Positions 35,130 to 46,451 of a DNA stretch of 64,000 bases are shown in pieces. The first letter of the stretch is position 1. Each line of letters starts with the position of its first letter. Below the pieces are notes generated by a model. It did not search any database. It was not told where the DNA came from and saw only the letters and a program-made list of their open reading frames with translations. The translations under genes and the position numbers were made by a program. Origin of the DNA: an uncultured Tenacibaculum sp. (GTDB lineage Bacteria > Bacteroidota > Bacteroidia > Flavobacteriales > Flavobacteriaceae); assembly GCA_947497895.1 (NCBI GenBank), contig CANMIL010000008.1:62001-126000 (forward strand), written 5' to 3'.

Positions 35130-36446
35130 ATGAAAAAAAGATATAATTTATTAATAATAACATTATTTTTCTCAGCTTTATTATCTTCTCAGACTGGACC
35201 AGGCGGTGTTGGATCTCGTGATGGATCTTCGTCATTGCTTGTTTGGCTTAGGGCAAATGATTTAAATGCTGATGGGAATATTAACAATAATCCTGCTAAT
35301 GGTAGTTTGGTTTCTACTTGGTCTGACTTTAGTGGAAATACTAATAATTTTACACAAACAGGGACTAATAGGCCTAGTTACAACTCTTCGGGAACATTTA
35401 ATGCTGTAAATTTTAACTCTAGTTTAGCAGCTGCACAATTTATGTTTGGTTCCACATCAGGAATCTTCCGAAATGCAAGTACCTTCATAGCAATCAATCC
35501 TGTTAACACGGGAAACTCACATACGCTATTAGATCACTCCAATGCTTCTTTAAGAGTAGAGCAATGGTTTAATACAAATAGAGTTGGATTAACACGGTAT
35601 GGCGTTGCGGATTATTCAACATCTATAGCCTCTCCTTTCAATATTAATTCTATAATTTCTTACCACAAAGCTACTACTTCTTCGACTGTAGAGGTTAGAG
35701 TAAACGGAGCTACACAAAATTTAAATATTGGTTCATCTACAGCAGGTATCCCTCTCGATAGAATTGGTAGAAACTCAAACGGTGCTGATGAAGCTAGTGG
35801 GGATTTTTTCGAAATTATTTTCTATAATAGTAGAGTAAATGATGCCCAAAAGATTATTATTGACAATTATCTTTCTGCAAAATATGGTAGCATCACCATT
35901 CCCGTTAATGTTTATGATGAAGATAATGCTGGCTCAGGAAATTATGATCACGATGTCGCTGGTATAGGGAGAGTGAACTCTTCGAACTTACATAACGATT
36001 CACAAGGAACGGGAATTGTTAGAGTCTTAAACCCAACTAATTTGGGGGATAATGAGTTTTTTATGTGGGGACACGATAATGGTGCTCTACAAATGAACAC
36101 TGGCTTGAACGCTCCAAGTATTATTAAAAATAGGTTGACCAGAACATGGAGAGTAAGTGAAGCAAATACCTCTGGCGGAACTGTTGATGTAGGAAATATA
36201 GATATGAGATTCGACTTAACCGGAATCACTGGTGTTTCTACTGGGAATCTTCGTCTTATAGTAGATACCGATAATGATGGTAATTTTAATGATGAAACAC
36301 CTATTTCAGGAGCTACAAATCTTGGTAGCAATATATATAGCTTTAATGGAGTTTCTTCAATATCCAATAATAGAAGATTCACTTTAGGTCTTGCTTTAAC
36401 TACTATTATTACCAATAGGAGAATTACGCATAGAGTAAATAACTAA
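35130..36446 (+). CDS. Secreted LamG/lectin-like protein, C-terminus without obvious sorting domain
   Basis: 438 residues. The signal peptide (MKKRYNLLIITLFFSALLSSQ) is followed by a concanavalin/LamG-like region typical of Bacteroidota surface proteins: SSLLVWLRANDLNADGN, WSDFSGNTNNFTQ, DRIGRNSNG, FFEIIFYNSRVNDAQK, IIDNYLSAKYG. A second beta-rich unit follows (DVAGIGRVNSS, EFFMWGHDNGALQ, RTWRVSEANTSGG, RLIVDTDNDGNF). Proteins of this kind usually go on to a gliding/T9SS C-terminal domain; here the chain stops soon after RRFTLGLAL with ITNRRITHRVNN. It may be naturally short or truncated. A terminator follows 24 bp after the stop. Confidence 0.75.
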   Translation: MKKRYNLLIITLFFSALLSSQTGPGGVGSRDGSSSLLVWLRANDLNADGNINNNPANGSLVSTWSDFSGNTNNFTQTGTNRPSYNSSGTFNAVNFNSSLAAAQFMFGSTSGIFRNASTFIAINPVNTGNSHTLLDHSNASLRVEQWFNTNRVGLTRYGVADYSTSIASPFNINSIISYHKATTSSTVEVRVNGATQNLNIGSSTAGIPLDRIGRNSNGADEASGDFFEIIFYNSRVNDAQKIIIDNYLSAKYGSITIPVNVYDEDNAGSGNYDHDVAGIGRVNSSNLHNDSQGTGIVRVLNPTNLGDNEFFMWGHDNGALQMNTGLNAPSIIKNRLTRTWRVSEANTSGGTVDVGNIDMRFDLTGITGVSTGNLRLIVDTDNDGNFNDETPISGATNLGSNIYSFNGVSSISNNRRFTLGLALTTIITNRRITHRVNN

Positions 36447-36469
36447 GTTTTTACTAAAAGAATTATAGA

Positions 36470-36498
36470 AAGCTGAGCTGTTGCTCAGCTTTTTTTTA
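36470..36498 (+). terminator. Intrinsic terminator after LamG-like gene
   Basis: AAGCTGAGC (36470-36478), loop TGTT, GCTCAGCTT (36483-36491), followed by seven further T bases. Confidence 0.88.
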
Positions 36499-36718
36499 TT
36501 TCAAAAACCTTCAATTACCCCTACACACCCACAGCATTTTTTTAACTCTATTTAACACAAAAACAAAAATCAAAAAGTTAAATCAAAATGAAAAACACAT
36601 GTTTTAACAAAAAATTATGATTTTTTACTATTTTTACCCATCACCTACTATTACTACAATCCCTGTTTTTAGGTGTAAACTGACTTAAACTATCTCTTAA
36701 TTATTAGAAACTCTATTA

Positions 36719-39700
36719 ATGAAAAAAATCATTTTATTATTCGCATTAACCTTAATCATATCCTGCGGTAAAGAAACTGAGAAAAAAAACTATCTGCTCA
36801 CAAAACTTCCTGCGCAAAAAACAAACATTAACTTCGTCAATGAGATTAATGATGAAATTAGTCATAATATCATCAATTATATATACTACTATAATGGAGG
36901 AGGCGTTGCAGTTGGGGATGTAAACAATGATGGATTGCCTGACTTATTTTTTGTTTCAAATAAGGGACAGAATAAGCTATACTTAAACAAAGGAAACCTT
37001 GAATTTGAAGACATCAGTAAAAAGGCTGGTATTGAAGGAATGGCCGATTGGCAAACTGGAGTTACCATGGTCGATATTAATGATGACGGATACCTCGACA
37101 TTTACATTTGTGCCGTGAGTGAACTTTTAGGCTTTAAAGGACACAACGAACTATATATCAATAACGGTGATAATACCTTTACGGAAAAATCCAAAGAATA
37201 TAACTTAGATTATGTCGGGTATTCGACTCAATCATATTTTTTCGATTATGATAAAGATAATGATCTTGATGTTTATATTGTTAATCATGCTGTACATACG
37301 AAAACTTCAAATGGCCCTGCTCTTTTAAGAGAAAAACGCACGTCTCTTACGGGTGATGTACTTTTAAAAAACACAAATCAAAAGTTTGAAGATGCCAGTG
37401 AGGAGGCCAAAATCTACGGAGGAGTTAATGGCTACGGTTTAAGTGCTTCGATTGCTGACTTTAACAATGATGGATGGGATGATATTTATGTTTGCAACGA
37501 CTTCCATGAAGATGATTATTACTATCTAAATAACCATGATGGTACTTTTACTGAATCATTAGCTAAGTCTTTCTCTATGATTAGTAGGTTTTCTATGGGA
37601 AGTGATGCCGCCGACATTAACGGTGACGGTCTTCAAGACTTAATCACTTTAGATATGCTACCAAAAGATGAACGTGTTGTGAAGGAGTCCGAAGGAGATG
37701 ATGCTATGTTAAACATCCAGTATATCCTAAAAAAACTTGGTTACCAAGATCAATATGCTAGAAACATGCTTCAAATTAATAATCAAGGAACTTATTTTCA
37801 CGAAGAAGCATTGTATAACGATATTGCCGATACAGATTGGAGTTGGAGCCCTTTATTGGCAGATTTTAATAATGACGGACATCAAGACTTATTTATCGCG
37901 AATGGTATTTTAAGAAGACCAAACGACTTGGACTTTCGAATGTATATTTCAAGTAAAATAAAAGATAGAGCGCTTCAAAAGAAAAACAAAAATTGGCTGC
38001 TTGAATCTTTAAAAGAAATGCCAAGTGGAGCTTATCCCGATCAAATTTTCCAAGGAAACTCAACCCAATTTCAAAATCGTAATGGAAACTGGTTAGAAGA
38101 TACTCCTACCTTGTCGAATGGAGCTATTTACTCAGATTTAGATAACGATGGAGATTTAGATTTGATTACAAATAATATTAATGAACCTGCTCAGATATTT
38201 GAAAATAAAACTGACTCAACAAAAAACTTCACTAAGTTTAAATTTAAATACCAAAGTGGTAATGAAAATGGAATAGGTACGAAAGTAATTGTCTATAATG
38301 ATAACCAAAAACAAACAAAACAATTGTTCAACTCAAGAGGTTTCATCTCTTCTGTAGGAAACAATTTACACTTCGGAATCAATAATCAAAACAAAATTGA
38401 CTCGGTTAAAATTATTTGGCCCAATAACACTTATAGAACCATTCCTAATCCTGAAATCAATAAACTTAATCTGATTTCTTACAATAAAGAAACTGATGAG
38501 CAATACGCTTATGAGCAAACTAAAAATCAAATTAAATTTGATAAAACTAATCTTGTAAATTACGTACACAGGGAAGATTTTTATAACGACTTCTTCAATG
38601 AAAAATTGATTCCTTACAAGATATCAAATAACGGTCCTGGTTTCGCGAAAGGAGATATTAACAACGATGGTTTTGATGATTTCTTTATCGGTAACGCTTC
38701 TGAAAAACAACCTCATGTTTATATCAATAATGGTAAAACTATAAAGGAAATAGATTTCCCTGAAATTACGAAAGATTCCATATTTGAAGATACCTGCGCA
38801 GCATTTATAGATGTTGATAATGATAACGATTTAGACTTATATATTGGTTCAGGACTGCACTCTATCAGAATGAATACTTTTGAACAAGACAGATTATACA
38901 TCAACGAAAAAGGAACTTTCAAAAGAACTGAAAATGTATTCAAAAACACCAATAATACCTCTTGTATTAAACCATATGATTATGACAACGATGGTGATAT
39001 GGATATATTTATTGGTAATCGATCGAATCCAAGCGATTTTGGAAGTAAAGTAAAATCATATCTACTCAAAAATGATGGGAAAGGAAATTTCACCCCTGAT
39101 GTAAACTTCACTCTTGAATCAAAAGTTACGGACGCTATCTGGGCAGATATCAATAATGACAAAGTAAAAGATTTGATTATTACAACCGAATGGGATACTC
39201 CAAAAGTTTACTTTAACAATAAAGGAAAATTAGAGTTACAGGAAACCCCACTTTCAAACGGGCTATGGCAAACAGTAACAACATTCGATATTGATAGTGA
39301 CGGAGATTTAGATTTAGTATTTGGTAATTGGGGTTTAAACACCAGGTTTAAAGCGACGAAAGAAGCTCCTATTTTAATGTATCATGGAGATTTCGATAAT
39401 AACAGAAAGAATGAAACTGTTTTAGCCTATAAAATAGATGGGAAGTATTACCCTATTCATTCAAAAGATGAATTGGCTTCACAAATGAATGTTATTAAAA
39501 AGCGTTTTATCAATTACAGTGATTATGCACTCAAACCTATTGAAGATGTCTTAACTTCTGAAGCCTTGAACAAAGCTACCAAATATGAAATCTCTGAATT
39601 AGCTTCTGGATATTTAGAAAACAATAATGGAAAATTTGACAGTTTTATTGCTCTTCCTAAAAACTTCCAGCTTGCACCAATTAACTCCTTTGAAGAAATT

Positions 39701-39955
39701 GTATTTAATAATGAACAACCACAACTATTGGTTTTCGGTAATTTAAAAGCAGTAAACACCTACCACGGAGGTTATGAAGGGAATAAAGGTCTTTTAATTA
39801 AAGACATTAATAATTATCAAAATTTAACTTCACTTGGAATTGCTCCTGTCAATGGTCAAGTAAAACTATCGGAAGTTGTTAAAATGAAAGATAAACAACT
39901 ACTTCTCATTGTTCAAAACAACGATAGTATCAAACAATACCTTACTAAAAACTAA
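36719..39955 (+). CDS. VCBS/FG-GAP repeat lipoprotein with ASPIC/UnbV domain
   Basis: 1078 residues. The lipobox is LIISCGK (Cys 16). There are many calcium-binding-type VCBS repeats of the form GDVNNDGLPDLFFVSN, DINDDGYLDIYIC, DFNNDGWDDIYVCND and DLDNDGDLDLITNN, spread over about residues 60-480 and 640-880. Between them lies an ASPIC/UnbV-type segment (SVGNNLHFGINNQNKID then VKIIWPNNTYRTI). It is an outer-membrane or surface lipoprotein by family. The stop is 10 bp before the haloperoxidase start, a gene pair common in flavobacteria, so a shared function in the envelope is likely but undefined. Confidence 0.9.
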   Translation: MKKIILLFALTLIISCGKETEKKNYLLTKLPAQKTNINFVNEINDEISHNIINYIYYYNGGGVAVGDVNNDGLPDLFFVSNKGQNKLYLNKGNLEFEDISKKAGIEGMADWQTGVTMVDINDDGYLDIYICAVSELLGFKGHNELYINNGDNTFTEKSKEYNLDYVGYSTQSYFFDYDKDNDLDVYIVNHAVHTKTSNGPALLREKRTSLTGDVLLKNTNQKFEDASEEAKIYGGVNGYGLSASIADFNNDGWDDIYVCNDFHEDDYYYLNNHDGTFTESLAKSFSMISRFSMGSDAADINGDGLQDLITLDMLPKDERVVKESEGDDAMLNIQYILKKLGYQDQYARNMLQINNQGTYFHEEALYNDIADTDWSWSPLLADFNNDGHQDLFIANGILRRPNDLDFRMYISSKIKDRALQKKNKNWLLESLKEMPSGAYPDQIFQGNSTQFQNRNGNWLEDTPTLSNGAIYSDLDNDGDLDLITNNINEPAQIFENKTDSTKNFTKFKFKYQSGNENGIGTKVIVYNDNQKQTKQLFNSRGFISSVGNNLHFGINNQNKIDSVKIIWPNNTYRTIPNPEINKLNLISYNKETDEQYAYEQTKNQIKFDKTNLVNYVHREDFYNDFFNEKLIPYKISNNGPGFAKGDINNDGFDDFFIGNASEKQPHVYINNGKTIKEIDFPEITKDSIFEDTCAAFIDVDNDNDLDLYIGSGLHSIRMNTFEQDRLYINEKGTFKRTENVFKNTNNTSCIKPYDYDNDGDMDIFIGNRSNPSDFGSKVKSYLLKNDGKGNFTPDVNFTLESKVTDAIWADINNDKVKDLIITTEWDTPKVYFNNKGKLELQETPLSNGLWQTVTTFDIDSDGDLDLVFGNWGLNTRFKATKEAPILMYHGDFDNNRKNETVLAYKIDGKYYPIHSKDELASQMNVIKKRFINYSDYALKPIEDVLTSEALNKATKYEISELASGYLENNNGKFDSFIALPKNFQLAPINSFEEIVFNNEQPQLLVFGNLKAVNTYHGGYEGNKGLLIKDINNYQNLTSLGIAPVNGQVKLSEVVKMKDKQLLLIVQNNDSIKQYLTKN

Positions 39956-39965
39956 AAACATATCA

Positions 39966-41297
39966 ATGCAATTATTTAACCGAATAATCGTCATCATTAT
40001 AACCACCTTCTTCTTTGTTGGATGTACTAAAACGGAAAAAGAAATTCGAATTACTCCGGATTTCTATCATTCAGTTGTTGATAAACTTAGTGCTACAATA
40101 ACTCATGATGTTTTTTCTCCACCAGTAGCAAGTCGCGTATATGCTTATCCGAATACCGCTGCATTCGAAACACTAAATAACCATAAAGGAAAAGGGTTAA
40201 ATACTTTTTTAAACGAGAAAAGCAAATTTAAAATAGAGACAATCAAACCAGATGATAATGTAAACTTGAAACTATCTTCAACTATCGCCTTCCTCGAAGT
40301 TGCAAAAGAACTTGTCTTTTCTGGTCATGGAATCACCAATTTTAGAGATAGTTTATACCAAGTTTGGAAAAATCAAAATCAAAGAGTTTTTCAAGCTTCC
40401 AAGGAATATGGAGAGCACTACGGAAAAGAAATCATCAAATGGATGAATAGCGATAATTATTCTGAAACTAGAACGCTACCAGAGTACAACATCGCAAAAA
40501 ACGAGGGCGACATTTCAAAATGGACTCCTACTCCTCCATCATATATGGATGCTATTGAGCCTCATTGGAACAAAATTAGACCTTTTATCCTTAATTCTGC
40601 CGATCAATTTAAACCTAAAACTCATCCAGAGTTTTCAATGAAATCTGAAAGTGATTTTTATAAAGAGTTACTCGAAGTATACGACGTAGATCAAAAAATA
40701 AGAAAAATAGGTGATGATTCTGACGAAATAGCCATTGCTCAATTTTGGGACTGTAATCCTTATGTGTCAGTAACCAAAGGACATTACATGTTTGCTAAAA
40801 AGAAAATAACTCCAGGAGGGCACTGGATTGGTATTTGTAAAATAGCCTGTAGAAATAGTAATTCCGATTTCGAAACAACCGTAAATGCATACACCAAAAC
40901 ATCTATTGCTATTGCCGATGCTTTTATAAGTTGTTGGGATGAAAAATATAGAAGTAATTTGGTCAGGCCAGAAACCTTAATCAAAAAATATATTGATGAT
41001 AGTTGGGAACCTATATTGCAAACTCCTCCTTTTCCGGAATACACAAGTGGTCATTCGGTAGTGTCAGGTTCTGCTTCAGAAGTACTGACAATGTTATTCG
41101 GAGATAACTTTAAGTTTAATGATGATACTGAAGTACCTTATGGTTTACCAATAAGATCATTTAGTTCATTTAAAAAAGCGGCTGAAGAAGCGGCTGTAAG
41201 TCGACTATACGGAGGCATACATTATAGAGCAGCAATCGATGAAGGCCTAAAACAAGGAAGAAATGTGGGAGGTTTTATTTCCAAAGCATTACAATAA
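39966..41297 (+). CDS. Vanadium-dependent haloperoxidase / PAP2-family lipoprotein
   Basis: 443 residues from the ATG at 39966, which gives MQLFNRIIVIIITTFFFVGC with a lipobox; the upstream in-frame ATG (39909) lies inside the preceding gene and is rejected. Active-site motifs of the PAP2/vanadium haloperoxidase superfamily are visible: SNLVRPET, then FPEYTSGHSVVSG (the SGH motif), then AAVSRLYGGIHYRAAIDEG (SRxxxGxH with the vanadate-binding His). It may be a haloperoxidase or an acid phosphatase; sequence reading cannot decide. It is probably cotranscribed with the VCBS lipoprotein. Confidence 0.88.
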   Translation: MQLFNRIIVIIITTFFFVGCTKTEKEIRITPDFYHSVVDKLSATITHDVFSPPVASRVYAYPNTAAFETLNNHKGKGLNTFLNEKSKFKIETIKPDDNVNLKLSSTIAFLEVAKELVFSGHGITNFRDSLYQVWKNQNQRVFQASKEYGEHYGKEIIKWMNSDNYSETRTLPEYNIAKNEGDISKWTPTPPSYMDAIEPHWNKIRPFILNSADQFKPKTHPEFSMKSESDFYKELLEVYDVDQKIRKIGDDSDEIAIAQFWDCNPYVSVTKGHYMFAKKKITPGGHWIGICKIACRNSNSDFETTVNAYTKTSIAIADAFISCWDEKYRSNLVRPETLIKKYIDDSWEPILQTPPFPEYTSGHSVVSGSASEVLTMLFGDNFKFNDDTEVPYGLPIRSFSSFKKAAEEAAVSRLYGGIHYRAAIDEGLKQGRNVGGFISKALQ

Positions 41298-41303
41298 AAC
41301 AAA

Positions 41304-41331
41304 AAAACAACCGATGAAAGTCGGTTGTTTT
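41304..41331. terminator. Bidirectional terminator between haloperoxidase and DUF6952-like genes
   Basis: AAAACAACCGA (41304-41314), loop TGAAAG, TCGGTTGTTTT (41321-41331). It closes both convergent transcription units. Confidence 0.88.
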
Positions 41332-41587
41332 ACTTATCTATCGAACCTAAAACTCTTTGCATAAAGTTATTTAGAGCTTCTTTCTTTGGAGTTCCATCCT
41401 TTACCATTTTTGAAACTTCAATCGCTCCATACATATTAGATATTAACTCTCCTATAACATCGAGCTCTTCATCCTTTAATGAAGGAACTTCTGTTAGAGC
41501 TTCTAAAGTTTCAATTGTTTCAAGAACATAATCTTGATCATTCTCTTCTATAAAAGAAGTCAAGTGTTTTATTACAGGTAATTTCAT
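41330..41587 (-). CDS. Small conserved protein (DUF6952-like) of the peroxiredoxin cluster
   Basis: 85 residues, all helical and acidic (KHLTSFIEENDQDYVLETIE, DEELDVIGELISNMYGAIE). It has no signal peptide and no catalytic motif. It follows the thioredoxin-like gene by 6 bp, and the two are probably translated from one message. My family assignment rests on its place next to thioredoxin and peroxiredoxin genes in flavobacteria and is from memory. Confidence 0.65.
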   Translation of the reverse strand: MKLPVIKHLTSFIEENDQDYVLETIETLEALTEVPSLKDEELDVIGELISNMYGAIEVSKMVKDGTPKKEALNNFMQRVLGSIDK

Positions 41588-41593
41588 ATCAAT

Positions 41594-41902
41594 TTAAATT
41601 ACTTCGTTAACCAATTCTTTTAAAACATCAAATTTGTTGGTTTGCACCTGATTTACGAACTCACCATCAACATAAGTTGCAAAAGTTGGTAAATTGTCCA
41701 CTTTCGCTAATTTTCTACTTTCAGGAAATTTTTCCGCATCAGCAATAACGAATACCACATCTTCATTTTCAGTAGAAAGCTTTTTTAGTTTAGGCTTCAT
41801 AATTCTACAGTTTCCGCACCAAGTTGCCGAAAATTGAACCACTACTTTTTTATTATCAGAAACAATTTGACTTAAATTATCTTGACTTAATTCTTGTACC
41901 AT
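41594..41902 (-). CDS. Thioredoxin-like protein with WCGNC active site
   Basis: 102 residues, a single thioredoxin fold. The redox motif is ATWCGNC (C29 and C32) in place of the usual WCGPC, and the cis-proline is in DNLPTFATYVDG. It is cytoplasmic, with no signal. It lies between the peroxiredoxin gene (109 bp upstream, with a hairpin in the gap) and the small DUF6952-like gene. I infer that it reduces the neighbouring peroxiredoxin. The Asn in the active site should change its redox potential. Confidence 0.88.
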   Translation of the reverse strand: MVQELSQDNLSQIVSDNKKVVVQFSATWCGNCRIMKPKLKKLSTENEDVVFVIADAEKFPESRKLAKVDNLPTFATYVDGEFVNQVQTNKFDVLKELVNEVI

Positions 41903-41969
41903 AATTTTAATTTTTTATTGTTAGAGTAAAACTCATTCGAAATACCAGACATGGTATTCTAGAAAAGAA

Positions 41970-42003
41970 AGTTCGTGTTTACAGCACGTTGCAAACACGA
42001 ACT
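41970..42003 (-). terminator. Hairpin between peroxiredoxin and thioredoxin-like genes
   Basis: AGTTCGTGTTT (41970-41980) pairs with AAACACGAACT (41993-42003) over 12 bases. Read on the minus strand it comes directly after the peroxiredoxin stop and is followed by a pyrimidine-rich stretch, so it may end or reduce transcription into the two small downstream genes. Confidence 0.6.
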
Positions 42004-42011
42004 GTATTCTT

Positions 42012-42653
42012 TTAGTTTACAGCCAAATATTCTGCTGTAGACTTTGCGTTAGGTTGCATAGCTTGCTTTCCTTCCTCCCAGTTAGCTGGACATACTTCAC
42101 CTTTCTCTTGTACGTGAGTATAAGCATCGATTAAACGTAAGTACTCATTTACATTTCTACCTATTGGCATGTGGTTAACACCTTCGTGCACAACAGTACC
42201 TTCCTCATCGATAATGTAAGTAGCTCTGTAAGTTACGTTATCTCCTTCTACTTGTACAGTTCCTGTAGCCTCATCATAAGTCTCATTAGTGATATCTAAG
42301 ATCCCTAAGATTGAAGATAAGTTACGGTTGCTATCAGCTAATAATGGATAAGTTACTCCTTCAATTCCACCATTATCTTTTGATTGATTTAACCAAGCAA
42401 AGTGCACTTCAGGAGTATCACAAGAAGCTCCAATAACTACTGTATTTCTTTTTTCAAACTCTGGTAAAGCAGCTTGAAAAGCGTGTAATTCTGTTGGACA
42501 AACAAAAGTAAAATCTTTTGGGTACCAAAATAATACAACCTTCTTCTTGTTATTCACTGCTTCTTCTAAAACATTTAACTTGAACGTATCACCCAAGTCG
42601 TTCATTGCATCAACGCTTAAATTTGGAAATTTCTTACCAACTAATGTAGCCAT
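42012..42653 (-). CDS. Typical 2-Cys peroxiredoxin (AhpC/TSA family)
   Basis: 213 residues. The peroxidatic cysteine is C52 in FTFVCPTELHAF and the resolving cysteine is C188 in EVCPANW, which fits the typical 2-Cys class. Other family marks are FWYPKDF before the Cys and SCDTPEVHFAW. It reduces hydrogen and organic peroxides using thioredoxin-type electrons; the thioredoxin-like gene directly downstream is the natural partner. It is divergent from katG, with 326 bp in between. A minus-strand -7-like box lies 54 bp upstream of the start. Confidence 0.93.
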   Translation of the reverse strand: MATLVGKKFPNLSVDAMNDLGDTFKLNVLEEAVNNKKKVVLFWYPKDFTFVCPTELHAFQAALPEFEKRNTVVIGASCDTPEVHFAWLNQSKDNGGIEGVTYPLLADSNRNLSSILGILDITNETYDEATGTVQVEGDNVTYRATYIIDEEGTVVHEGVNHMPIGRNVNEYLRLIDAYTHVQEKGEVCPANWEEGKQAMQPNAKSTAEYLAVN

Positions 42654-42706
42654 CTTTTTATTTTATTTTATAAATTAATAATTAATGTGTTCTGTTTAAT
42701 CGAACG

Positions 42707-42714
42707 CAAATTTA
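42707..42714 (-). promoter_or_regulatory. Candidate -7 box (TAAATTTG) for the peroxiredoxin gene
   Basis: On the minus strand this reads TAAATTTG, an exact TAnnTTTG match, and would give a leader of roughly 45 bases before the ATG at 42653. Confidence 0.45.
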
Positions 42715-42888
42715 TTTCCTTTATTAGTTTTAGAAGCGTAAAACCAAAAATATTTTCCTATCGTTTAATAGAAATAATCAATAAAGACACTTATGGCTTA
42801 TCATTAATTTTTATGAAATTTACTAAAACACTAAACAACAATAAATTAACTTTAAGAACTACCATGTAAATAAATTAATTTTATTGTT

Positions 42889-42903
42889 TTATAAAAATTA
42901 TAA
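42889..42903 (+). promoter_or_regulatory. PerR-box-like operator upstream of katG
   Basis: TTATAAAAATTATAA matches 14 of 15 positions of the PerR box TTATAATnATTATAA known from Firmicutes. It lies 26 bp upstream of the candidate katG -7 box, where a bound repressor would block the promoter. The region is AT-rich, so chance matches are possible; the location beside katG and peroxiredoxin raises the likelihood. Confidence 0.5.
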
Positions 42904-42928
42904 ATAAAAATTATCCAATTAATCATCT

Positions 42929-42936
42929 TAGCTTTG
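42929..42936 (+). promoter_or_regulatory. Candidate -7 box (TAGCTTTG) for katG
   Basis: Exact TAnnTTTG match 43 bp upstream of the katG start; a weaker second match (TATCTTTA) follows at 42940. Confidence 0.45.
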
Positions 42937-42976
42937 GGCTATCTTTAGTCTATTCTAATTTTTAAAACATTACTAA

Positions 42977-45193
<2,217 letters not shown>

Positions 45194-45209
45194 CAATAAC
45201 TTGATATAA

Positions 45210-45243
45210 AAAAATAGAGGTTGTGAAAACAACCTCTATTTTT
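45210..45243. terminator. Bidirectional terminator between katG and the sigma-54 regulator
   Basis: AAAAATAGAGGTTGT (45210-45224), loop GAAA, ACAACCTCTATTTTT (45229-45243). A GNRA loop and a long stem make this a strong terminator for both convergent genes. Confidence 0.9.
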
Positions 45244-45246
45244 ATT

Positions 45247-46410
45247 TTATTTGCTCGCAAACAACTTTACATCATTTTCGGAAACTGTTTTTTCTCCTAG
45301 AATAATGAGTCGCTCTATAACATTTCTTAATTCTCGAATGTTTCCAGTCCAATCATACTCTTGTAATAATTTGATGGCATCATCTGAAAACTCCTTTTTA
45401 GGTGAACCTTGTTCAGCCGCTATCTTATTTGCAAAAAAGTTTATCAATAACGGAATATCCTCTCTCCTATCATTTAAAGCAGGCACTTTAATTAAAATAA
45501 CGGCTAATCTGTGATAAAGATCTTCACGGAATCTTCCCTCTGCAATCTCTTCTTTCAAATCTTTATTCGTAGCTGCCACCACTCGAACATTTACCTTGAT
45601 ATCTTTATCGGAACCTACTCTTGATATTTTATTTTCTTGAAGAGCACGAAGTACTTTCGCTTGAGCAGAAAGGCTCATATCTCCAATTTCGTCTAAAAAT
45701 ATAGTTCCTCCATTAGCAGCTTCAAATTTTCCTGCTCTATCTTTATTAGCACCAGTAAAACTTCCTTTTACGTGTCCGAATAATTCACTTTCAATTAATT
45801 CCGAAGGAATTGCTGCACAATTCACTTCAATCATTGGAGCTTTAGATCTATCTGACTTTTCATGTAACCAATGCGCTACTAATTCTTTTCCCGATCCATT
45901 AGGCCCTGTTACCAAAACTCTGGCATCTGTCGCCGCAACTTTTTCTATAATATCTTTAATATGAGTAATAGCATCACTCTCTCCAATCATTTCATAGTTC
46001 TTACTTACCTTTTTCTTTAGTCGTTTGTTCTCTACAACTAATTCCTTTTTATCCAAGGCATTTCGAACTGTATTTAAAAGTCTATTTAAATCTGGCGGCT
46101 TTGAAATATAATCAAAAGCTCCAAGTCTCATGGTGTTCACAGCTGTGTCAAGATCACCATGACCAGAAATCATAACAATAGGAATTTCAGGTTTCAATTT
46201 CTTAGCCTTTTCTAATACCTCAACACCATCCATTTTGGGCATTTTAATATCACAAAGTACTAAATCATAATCCTTTTCTTTAATTTTCTCTATTCCTTGT
46301 AATCCATCTTCAGCTTCTTCAACCTCGTAACTATCATTTTCTTCTGAAATGATTTTCTTTAAAACTCTTCGAATAGCAGCTTCATCTTCAATAATTAGAA
46401 TTTTGCTCAT
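45247..46410 (-). CDS. Sigma-54-type response regulator without HTH domain
   Basis: 387 residues. The N-terminal receiver domain has phospho-acceptor D54 in VLCDIKMPKMDG. The AAA+ domain has Walker A GPNGSGKE (169-176), the sigma-54 contact loop GSFTGA (216-221; the consensus is GAFTGA), and Walker B in GGTIFLDEIGDMS. The chain ends right after the AAA+ lid (ERLIILGEKTVSENDVKLF) with no Fis-type helix-turn-helix. It is therefore an NtrC-like activator that cannot bind enhancers by the usual domain. No sensor kinase gene is next to it. Confidence 0.9.
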   Translation of the reverse strand: MSKILIIEDEAAIRRVLKKIISEENDSYEVEEAEDGLQGIEKIKEKDYDLVLCDIKMPKMDGVEVLEKAKKLKPEIPIVMISGHGDLDTAVNTMRLGAFDYISKPPDLNRLLNTVRNALDKKELVVENKRLKKKVSKNYEMIGESDAITHIKDIIEKVAATDARVLVTGPNGSGKELVAHWLHEKSDRSKAPMIEVNCAAIPSELIESELFGHVKGSFTGANKDRAGKFEAANGGTIFLDEIGDMSLSAQAKVLRALQENKISRVGSDKDIKVNVRVVAATNKDLKEEIAEGRFREDLYHRLAVILIKVPALNDRREDIPLLINFFANKIAAEQGSPKKEFSDDAIKLLQEYDWTGNIRELRNVIERLIILGEKTVSENDVKLFASK

Positions 46411-46451
46411 ATATAATAGATGTCTTTTTAATTTTTAACCTTGACTTATGA

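Noticed and set aside
39909..39965. Upstream ATG for the haloperoxidase gene
   Set aside because: It lies inside the preceding gene and would place 19 residues before a clear lipoprotein signal.
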